Of a DNA stretch of 64,000 bases, positions 55,483 through 64,000 are shown piece by piece. The position numbers and the translations under genes are program-made. The notes below the pieces were generated by a model. The model searched no databases and had not been told where the DNA came from. It saw nothing but the letters and a program-made list of their open reading frames with translations. Source of the DNA: Polytrichum commune. Its lineage: Eukaryota > Streptophyta > Polytrichopsida > Polytrichales > Polytrichaceae. Every line of letters starts with the position of its first letter. The first letter of the stretch is position 1. Where the stretch lies: NCBI GenBank assembly GCA_950295325.1, contig OX485807.1, forward strand, positions 50,376,440 to 50,440,439. Direction: 5' to 3'.

Positions 55483-58251
55483 CTAGGAAGTAGAATGTGT
55501 CAAAAGATCCCCTTCGAGGATGAGTTTGACTTCATTGAAGCTAAAGGTCGGGGTGTGAATGAACAAATTCACTTCAGGATCCAAATTAGAAACCTTGATG
55601 AAGATGTAATAGAGATGCTTACAATTCAGATAAGGATTTCGTTTGCGGCCGAACTTGGAAATCATATCCAAGAAGAATGCGCAATTGCACTCTGGAAGAG
55701 AACTGACTGTCATTTGGTAGATGGGGGATTGCGGTTCTGCCTTGGACTGCAGAGTGATGATGCAACCAAATCCCGGTTGAGGGATCATTGTTAACTTCAG
55801 AACAGTACCATGCATAGCTTTAGCAGAGGCAACCATCTGCCTCTGCTTTGCCGAAGGTGCGCTGGTGGATCGTCGAACAACCTTGGACAATCTTGTCGGA
55901 GGGATGAAGTCTGGGTTGTCTGGAATACGGATTCCAGACATATCCAGTGGGGGAGCGGAATTGGTGAAGAGTCGAGTTGGTGTGATGCGTTCCTTTGGTG
56001 GGAGTTGAAAACCTGCGTTTTCAAGCGCGAAGATCTCTGAACGGGTGAGGTTGGTCCCAATCTTGACAGGCCAAATTGGGAGAATAGGAGGTTTCTGATC
56101 ATCAGCAGAGAACGGTATGACCCATTTCCGACGAGAGCCCTTTACACAACGCTCGATGTCATCTGGGCAAAAGACGAATTCCATTCGCTTCTCCGCTTGG
56201 AGTGTGTAATGATGCCACATACCGGTGTAGGTCGGTGCAGGGACGCTCTTATTATTGGTGATGATTCTTGCGGTGCACTTCTTCTTCGTGCCAGCATGAT
56301 TAGCCCAACAAGACTTTCCTGAAGTATGGGGTATGCGGGCAATATGCCAAAGAGAGACATCTACTTTAGTTTCTTGTACGGCAGTGACACGCTGAAAACC
56401 AATTCCTGCTGGAGAAGGCACTTGAACCTCTTGAACACACGGGGAAGACTCCTCAATGATAGTAGATAGTGATACAGGTTGAGATCGAGTGATGCGCTTC
56501 GCGGGGGGAGGGCGAGAGAAGTTGACGCTATCGGGGCGGTGGGTCTCGCCATCATCGCCAATTGGAGTGTCGGGTCTTCGCTTCTGCGATCCAAACACCT
56601 CGGCGCCTTCAAGGTGTGGATCGCGAGTGCAAAATTCTTCCCCACCAGGCATGTCAAGCAACACCTTCTGCAACACTGTGGGGTCGCCAGTACGCTGAGC
56701 TCGACGTTGAGCTCCCCTAAACTTGAGTTCTTCTTTGCTTGGACCATCACCGCCAACTCCACCTTAAAAGAATTGGAAGTATGCAACAACTTGTAAGAAG
56801 GCGCGAATGTAGTCGTCCACGGTAGCAACGTAGAGGTCTCCACCCTTGTTGCCGGAGGCTTGAAGCCACTTGTTGTGGACGGACTCCGCAAGATTGCACG
56901 ACGGCATCTCGGCCAACTGGTCTGGGGTCAATACCTTTTCCTGATTGAAAAAATGGAGTATTAGAGCGAGCACAGAAAGATGAAAATAATGAAAGGAAAA
57001 AACAAGAAGGAAAGATAAGGGAGATGTACCAGTTCCATGAAACCACCCCATTGAAGGTAGCGGAAGTGCCAAAAAGCAAGCCATAGCTGGAGGTGCTTGA
57101 GACCGTCTTCACTTGTACAATTCGACGAAGACCACCAAGCCTTGATAGCTAGGTACCTAGTCTCGGCCTCTTCCATAGACGACGCATTCCGATATTGAAG
57201 GCAAAGGTGTCTATGTTGGTCTTGTAACTCATGTTTAATATACGATTTTGTATGTTTCTCGAGCGATTGTTTCCAATGAAAATAACAGGTGCGCTCACGG
57301 CCCTCCAGTGGAACTTTAGGATCTCCTGAACCATACACAATTCGCACAGCGTTCCAATTGGCTTGGGCACTGTCTGCCATGAAGCCAATGAAGTTTGGAT
57401 GTGGGACACCGTGCCGGGCCATGACTTGGTTGAGGTTCTGCCAGAAAAGAACTTGAGCATCCTTGTCCTCGGATTGGAAGTCGCAGCAAGCGATGGTCAT
57501 GATGCGCTGGTAGGTACCGTCGTATACGTGGCAGGCCATGGTGGTCCACTTGGCGACGCGTTTGACATGGTCAGACATCATCCAAGCATGCTCGAGATCC
57601 CCACCAGGTTGCATACGCCTAACCAAGTCGACCCCACTACCAGGGCCGACCTCAGACATCTTGAAGACGAAAACTTTGTCCTTCTCGTCACCCTGGCCCG
57701 GGAATTGATTACGTTGGACATAGGCCCAGTTGCTGACACCTCGAAGTTTGGCGATTCCATCCATAACCCCTAACCTACGTAAGTATTTGAAATTGGTAAC
57801 CTTGTTACGGAGGTGGGGGGAATTCAACTCCTTGCAACGATCAAAAACTGGTTCAAGTTCTTCCAACGAGAGAAGGTGATGAGGATCACTATCATTGCGG
57901 AGGAGGAACTCACCCACAAGGTCCTTGCTGGCTTCGAGGACTATTTTGCTATGAGTGGCTTGGGGCGTCCGCTCGACGTGCTCCTCGATGAGGGCGTCGA
58001 TGCGCTGTTGGCTATCTCTACAATTGCCAACCTTGACGGGATGATGATGGTTGCCCAGATGAATACAAGCACGCTGAGTGGTGCCTTTGCCGTGGACGTA
58101 GAAGATTTTGGCATGACATGGTGCAATGCATTTGGGAGGCTCCTTACATATCCGGCATATGAGAGTGGATCCCAAAGGCAAGGGTCCACCAACGGGGAAG
58201 GGCTCCTTGGTGAATCCGTCGAAATCAGTATCATTGACCGAGGAAGGGGTT
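55483..58251 (-). pseudogene. Second MULE-type transposase, one in-frame stop
   Basis: Exon A (about 58251-57030, minus) and exon B (56940-55483) are joined by an 89-bp GT-AG intron in phase 0. Exon A has a Cys/His N-terminal region (LICRICKEPPKCIAPCH, ACIHLGNHHHP), then HVYDGTYQRIMTIACCDF, FIGFMADSAQANWNAV and RTCYFHWKQSLEKHTK. Exon B opens EKVLTPDQ and has CNLAESVHNKWLQ, giving the D, D, E set of MULE transposases. A SWIM-like finger (CNCAFF... NCKHLYYIF) lies near the C-terminus. A TAA at 56764-56766 interrupts exon B; the frame on both sides is open. No ATG fits the start of exon A, so an upstream exon is probably missing. Not closely similar to the transposase at 46629-49409; a different MULE lineage. 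Confidence 0.82.
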
Positions 58252-58333
58252 TAGGGGTTTAGGGTTTAGGGTCCCCTTGCATAGAGAGTAGAGAGCAAGA
58301 GTAAGGGAATTACTGGGGGACCGGGACGTACAC

Positions 58334-58732
58334 ATGAAGGAACCAAGTGACAATACAGTTCCCACAATCGATGTAGCCACAAAGCGGAAGAGGAGAAAGG
58401 GAGGCAGGAGTTTCAGCACTTCGAAACAAAGGAAAATGAGAGAACTTAAGAAAAAAGATCTAACGAGCATAGAGGGAAGAGGGACTCCTTCAGATTTAAG
58501 CAAGCAGTGTCATGTGGATGAGATAGGATCTACGAATCCGCATATGAATTTGAAACCAATCGAGGAAGAAGGGGACGACAGTGGTTCACGCGCACCATCA
58601 ATGGCAGAGAGCGAGCATCGCACCAATTCTAATCAGAGCAACTCAAGGGAAGAGACAAGAGAAGACTCAATCAGCACAGTAAGCTTGTATTGGATGTCAC
58701 ATATGACAATTGAAGTAAAACTGAGATATTGA
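58334..58732 (+). CDS. Hypothetical basic/acidic protein or exon
   Basis: A 132-codon frame from ATG. The N-terminal part is strongly basic (TKRKRRKGGRSFSTSKQRK), resembling a nuclear localisation signal, followed by a Ser/Glu-rich part (EEEGDDSGSRAPSMAE). An ACA|GTAAGC donor near 58678 suggests the last residues may be intronic. It starts about 80 bp beyond the 5' end of the minus-strand transposase, so a divergent companion gene of that element is possible. Family not recognised. Confidence 0.35.
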   Translation: MKEPSDNTVPTIDVATKRKRRKGGRSFSTSKQRKMRELKKKDLTSIEGRGTPSDLSKQCHVDEIGSTNPHMNLKPIEEEGDDSGSRAPSMAESEHRTNSNQSNSREETREDSISTVSLYWMSHMTIEVKLRY

Positions 58733-58744
58733 TTTGTGTCACGT

Positions 58745-61700
58745 CGTATAGGGTGGGCAGATTTTGTTATTATTTGGGCCATATTAGAAAAATCTGAAAT
58801 TAGGGCGGGCTCGAGTTTCTGATTGGGCGGGGGGAATGAAGATTCAAAATGACAGTCAGATGGGAAGACCTGAAGGGGCGGCCTCTCGGTACACTTTAGG
58901 GTGTTGGGACCAGTTTCTGGTTCAATAGTATTTGGCACCATATTCGAAGTTTCTGAAATCAGGTGTAGACTTGCAATCTGGTGGGAATAGGAATCATAAT
59001 TAAAATTTCTGAAATCAGGTGTAGACTAGGAATCAGGTGGGAAGAGTTCGGTACCATATTCGAACTTTCGGAGAACAGGTGTAGACTCGGAATCTGGTGT
59101 GGAGTGTTGGGCACCATATTCGAAGTTTCTGAAAACAGGTGTAGACTCGGATTCTGGTGGGAAGCAAAACCCAAAACCATATTTGAAGTTTCAAAAATCA
59201 GGTGTAGATTCGGAATCAGGTGGTATTTCAGATTTCAGGTGTAGATTTGGGTTTGATATTAATGTGAAATGGGGCACCCTCTCGGAACCGTGAGGGTGGG
59301 CTAGATGGCCATTATGTGAGATTTCAGATTTCAGGTTTAGATTTGGGTTTGATATATATCTGAAATGGGCGCCCTCTCGGAACCGAGAGGTTGGGCTAGG
59401 TGGCCATTTTTGACAAATCTGAAATCAGCTGTGGGCTCGAGTTTCTGAATTGAAAGTGTTTTGAACATATTTGATTCCAGATTTCAGGTTTAGCTTTGGG
59501 TTTGATATATATCTGAAATGGGGCACCCTCTCGGAACCGAGAGGGTAGGCTAGGTGGCCAAATAGTGTAGTTTCTGAAATCAGGTGTAGGCGATTGTGTG
59601 GATTTTGGTTTGACATTAGTGTGAAATGGGCACCCTCTCGGAACCGAGAGGGTGGGCAGGGTGGCCAATTATGATAAATCTGACATCAGGTGTGGGCTCG
59701 AGTTTCTGAATTCAAAGTATTTTGAACATATTTGATTATCTGAAATGAGGTTGAGGGTCGGTAGTTGGTTATATATGTGGGACCATATTTGATGATATAA
59801 ACATTTAGTGTGGTTATGAATTTCAATATGCTTGAGTGTGGCACCCTCTCGGTTCCGAGAGGGTGGGCACGGTGGTCAGATTTTGAAGTTTCTGAAATCA
59901 AGTTGAGAGTGATGTTTCAGGTTTCACAGTGTTTGGGGCCATATTTCTCATTTTCTGAAATCATGTCGAAGTGTACTATTCAGCTTAGAAGAGTTCGGGG
60001 CCATAATTTAAGTTTCTGAAATCAAGTGTAGGCGATGAAGTGTGCATTCGATTTTGATTTTAGTGTGTAATTGGGCACCCTCTCTGCAATCAAGCGTAGG
60101 TTCGAATGTGAGTTTGGTATCAAAATGGGGCACCCTCTCGGAACCGAGAGGGTGGGGTGGGTGGCCAATTTGTGAGGATTGTGGTTTGATAAATATCTGA
60201 AATGGGGCACCCTCTCGGAACCGAGAGGATGGACTAGGTGATCAAATAATGTAGTTTCTGAAATCAGTTGTAGGCGATTATGTGGATTTTGGTTTGACAT
60301 TAATGTGAAATGGGGCACCCTCTCGGAACCGAGAGGGTGGGCTGGGTGGCCAATTATGATAAATCTGAAATCAGGTGCAGTCGAATTAGTGTGGATTCTT
60401 GTTTGACATTAATGTGAAATCGGCACCCTCTCGGAACCGAGAGGGTGGGCTAGGTGGCCATTATTTGAGATTTGAGATTTCAGGTGTCGAGTTTGGTTTG
60501 ATATATATCTGAAATGGGCACACTCTCGGAACCGAGAGGGTTGGCTAGGTGGCCAAATAGTGTAGTTTCTGAAATCAGGTGTAGGCGAGTGTTTGGCTTT
60601 TGGTTTGACATTAGTGTGAAATGGGGCACCCTCTCGGTTCCGAGAGGGTGGGCTAGGTGGCCAAATAGTGTAGTTTTTGAAATCAGGTGTAGATTTTGGT
60701 TTGATATATATCTGAAATGGGGCACCCTCTCGGAACCGAGAGGGTAGGCTAGGTGGCCAAATAGTGTAGTTTCTGAAATCAAGTGTAGATTTTGGTTTGA
60801 TATATATCTGAAATGGGCACCCTCTCGGAACCGAGAGGGTAGGCTAGGTGGCCAAATAGTGTAGTTTCTGAAATCAAGTGTAGATTTTGGTTTGATATAT
60901 ATCTGAAATGGGCACCCTCTCGGAACCGAGAGGGTAGGCTAGGTGGCCAAATAGTGTAGTTTCTGAAATCAGGTGTAGGCGAGTGTTTGGATTTTGGTTT
61001 GACATTAGTGTGAAATGGGGCACCCTCTCGGAACCGAGAGGGTGGGCTAGGTGGCCAAATAGTGTAGTTTCTGAAATCAGGTGTAGGCGAGTGTTTGGAT
61101 TTTGGTTTGACATTAGTGTGAAATGGGGCACCCTCTCGGAACCGAGAGGGTGGGCTAGGTGGCCAAATAGTGTAGTTTCTGAAATCAGGTGTAGATTTTG
61201 GTTTGATATATATCTGAAATGGGGCACCCTCTCAGAACCGAGATGGTGGGCTAGGTGGCCATTATTTGAGATTTGAGATTTCAGGTGTCGAGTTTGGTTT
61301 GACATTAGTGTGAAATGGGCACCCTCTCGGAACCGAGAGGGTAGGCTAGGTGGCCAAATAGTGTAGTTTCTGAAATCAGGTGTAGGCGAGTGTTTGGATT
61401 TTGGTTTGACATTAGTGTGAAATGGGACACCCTCTCGGAACCGAGAGGGTGGGCTAGGTGGCCAAATAGTGTATATTCTGAAATCACGTGTAGATTTTGG
61501 TTTGATATATATCTGAAATGGGGCACCCTCTCGGAATCGAGAGGGTGGGCTAGGTGGCCATTATTTGAGATTTCAGATCTCAGGTGTCGAGTTTGGTTTG
61601 ATATATATATGAAATGGGCACCCTCTCGGAACCGAGAGGGTAGGCTAGGTGGCCAAATAGTGTAGTTTCTGAAATCAGGTGTAGGCGAGTGTTTGGCTTT

Positions 61701-64000
61701 TGGTTTGACATTAGTGTGAAATGGGGCACCCTCTCGGAACCGAGAGGGTGGGCTAGGTGGCCAAATAGTGTAGTTTCTGAAATCAGGTGTAGGCGAGTGT
61801 TAGGCTTTTGGTTTGACATTAGTGTGAAATGGGCACCCTCTCGGAACCGAGAGGGTAGGCTAGGTGGCCAAATAGTGTAGTTTCTGAAATCAGGTGTAGG
61901 CGAGTGTTTGGATTTTGGTTTGACATTAGTGTGAAATGGGGCACCCTCTCGGAACCGAGACGGTGGGCAAGGTGGCCAAATAGTGTAGTTTCTGAAATCA
62001 GGTGTAGGCGAGTGTTTGGATTTTGGTTTGACATTAGTGTGAAATGGGGCACCCTCTCGGAACCCAGAGGGTGGGCTAGCTGGCCAAATAGTGTAGTTTC
62101 TGAAATCAGGTGTAGGTGAGTGTTTGGATTTTGGTTTGACATTAGTGTGAAATGGGGCACCCTCTCGGAACCGAGACGGTGGGCAAGGTGGCCAAATAGT
62201 GTAGTTTCTGAAATCAGGTGTAGGCGAGTGTTTGGATTTTGGTTTGACATTAGTGTGAAATGGGGCACCCTCTCGGAACCCAGAGGGTGGGCTAGCTGGC
62301 CAAATAGTGTAGTTTCTGAAATCAGGTGTAGATTTTGGTTTGATATATATCTGAAATGGGGCACCCTCTCGGATTCGAGAGGGTAGGCTAGGTGGCCAAA
62401 TAGTGTAGTTTCTGAAATCAGGTGTAGGCGAGTGTTTGGATTTTGGTTTGACATTAGTGTGAAGTCGGCACCGTCTCGGAACCGAAAGGGTGGGCTAGGT
62501 GGCCATTATTTGAGATTTCAGATCTCAGGTGTCGAGTTTGGTTTGATATATATCTGAAATGGGCACCCTCTCGGAACCGAGAGGGTAGGCTAGGTGGCCA
62601 AATAGTGTAGTTTCTGAAATCAAGTGTAGGCAAGTGTTTGGATTTTGGTTTGACATTAGTGTGAAATGGGGCACCCTCTCGGAACCCAGAGGGTGGGCTA
62701 GCTGGCCAAATAGTGTAGTTTCTGAAATCAGGTGTAGATTTTGGTTTGATATAGATCTGAAATGGGGCACCCTCTCGGATTCGAGAGGGTAGGCTAGGTG
62801 GCCAAATAGTGTAGTTTCTGAAATCAGGTGTAGGCGAGTGTTTGGATTTTGGTTTGACATTAGTGTGAAGTCGGCACCGTCTCGGAACCGAGAGGGTGGG
62901 CTAGGTGGCCATTATTTGAGATTTCAGATCTCAGGTGTCGAGTTTGGTTTGATATATATCTGAAATGGGCACCCTCTCGGAACCGAGAGGGTGGGCTAGG
63001 TGGCCAAATAGTGTAGTTTCTGAAATCAGGTGTAGATTTTGGTTTGATATATATCTGAATTGGGGCACCCTCTCGGAACCGAGATGGTGGGCTAGGTGGC
63101 CATTATTTGAGATTTGAGATTTCAGGTGTCGAGTTTGGTTTGATATATATCTGAAATGGGCACCCTCTCGGAACCGAGAGGGTAGGCTAGGTGGCCATTA
63201 TTTGAGATTTGAGATTTCAGGTCTAGATTTTGGTTTGATATATATCTAAAATGGGGCACCCTCTCGGAACCGAGAGGGTAGGCTAGGTGGCCAAATAGTG
63301 TAGTTTCTGCAATCAGGTGTAGATTTTGGTTTGATATATATCTGAAATGGGGCACCCTCTCGGAACCGAGAGGGTTGGCTAGGTGGCCATTATTTGAGAT
63401 TTGAGATTTCAGGTGTCGAGTTTGGTTTGACATTAGTGTGAAATGGGCACCCTCTCGGAACCGAGAGGGTTGGCTAGGTGGCCATTATTTGAGATTTGAG
63501 ATTTCAGGTGTCGAGTTTGGTTTGACATTAGTGTGAAATGGGCACCCTCTCGGAACCGAGAGGGTGGGCTAGGTGGCCATTATTTGAGATTTCATATTTC
63601 AGGTGTCTAGTTTGGTTTGATATATATCTGAATTGGGCACCCTCTCGGAACCGAGAGGGTGGGCAGGTTGGCCAATTATGATAAATCTGAAATCAGGTGT
63701 GGGCTCGAGTTTCTGAATTGAAAGTGTTTTGAACATATTTGATTGTCTGAAATGAGGTTTAGGGTCGGTATTTGGTTATATATGTGGGGCTATATTTGAG
63801 GATTTAAACATTTATTGTAGTTATGAATTTCAATATGTTTGAGTGTGGGACCCTCTCGGTTCCGAGAGGGCGGGCACGGTGGCCAATTGTGATAAATCTG
63901 AAATCAGGTGTAGGCGATTTAGTGTGGATTCTTGTTTGACATTAGTGTGAAATGGGCACCCTCTCGGGACCGAGAGGGTGGGTTAGGTGGCCAAATAGTG
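58745..64000. repeat. Satellite array, 95/108-bp units with a palindromic core
   Basis: Roughly 50 units running off the right edge. Each contains CACCCTCTCGG, AA (sometimes TT), CCGAGAGGGTG: an inverted repeat with 11-bp arms. Measured core spacings include 108, 96, 95, 109 and 95 bp (cores at 61021, 61129, 61225, 61320, 61429, 61524). Spacers come in at least three types: a long one with GGCGAGTGTTTGG and GACATTAGTGTG, a short one with GATATATATCTG, and one with ATTATTTGAGATTTGAGA. Units before about 60 kb are more diverged. The 108-bp unit is divisible by three, so long frames on both strands are artefacts. Confidence 0.95.

Noticed and set aside
61819-62454. A 211-codon minus-strand open frame with a repeated SNQNPNTRLHLISETTLFGH peptide
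   Set aside because: The 108-bp satellite unit is divisible by three, so several frames on both strands stay open; the peptide simply follows the repeat and no start context or other coding sign exists.
58745-64000. CRISPR-like array of regularly spaced palindromic repeats
   Set aside because: Spacers are themselves repeats of a few types, units are about 95-108 bp, and the context is a plant-type nuclear genome; this is a satellite.

Overview
This window looks like a nuclear genome segment from a land plant or close streptophyte relative. The signs are spliced genes with short introns, a trihelix (Myb/SANT-like) gene, exons resembling the C-terminal WD40 part of TOPLESS-type corepressors, and a dense load of plant-type transposons (MULEs, MITEs, LINE, solo LTR, satellite). 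I cannot fix the species. No tRNA, rRNA or CRISPR array was recognised. All calls come from reading the sequence and conceptual translation; no database search was possible.

Layout. 1-6.3 kb: a tandem duplication, each copy carrying the same two-exon gene for a small three-pass membrane protein. 6.5-7.8 kb: a decayed LINE (endonuclease plus reverse transcriptase). 7.9-10.3 kb: MITEs and a 63-bp minisatellite just upstream of a trihelix gene (10.56-11.29 kb). 12.3-31.2 kb: an AT-rich region holding two diverged copies of a segmental duplication (12.3-16.9 and 25.5-31.2 kb), a decayed TOPLESS-like gene, a Ulp1/SENP-like SUMO-protease gene fragment, several MITE families (one nested in another) and a solo LTR with a clean target duplication and an empty site in the paralogous copy. 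31.2-37.7 kb: AT-rich sequence with tandem repeats, palindromes and more MITEs.

37.7-54.2 kb is the centrepiece: two related Mutator-like elements, one inside the other. The inner one (40487-50460, 9,974 bp) is complete by inspection. It has 289-bp terminal inverted repeats with two mismatches, a perfect 9-bp target duplication, and three intact genes: a 943-aa zinc-finger accessory protein on the plus strand, and a 123-aa small protein and an 837-aa DDE/SWIM transposase on the minus strand. It lies inside the accessory gene of an older, decayed element of the same architecture (left end at 37737, right part truncated near 54.2 kb). The old element keeps all three genes in the same order and strands, so the three-gene set looks like a native feature of the family rather than a one-off gene capture. 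The convergent layout recalls MuDR (mudrA/mudrB), but neither accessory protein is one I recognise.

54.2-58.7 kb holds a second, unrelated MULE-type transposase pseudogene (one in-frame stop) flanked by two charged open reading frames. 58.75 kb to the end is a satellite array of about 95- and 108-bp units, each centred on a palindromic core, with higher-order repeats of 216 and about 405 bp.
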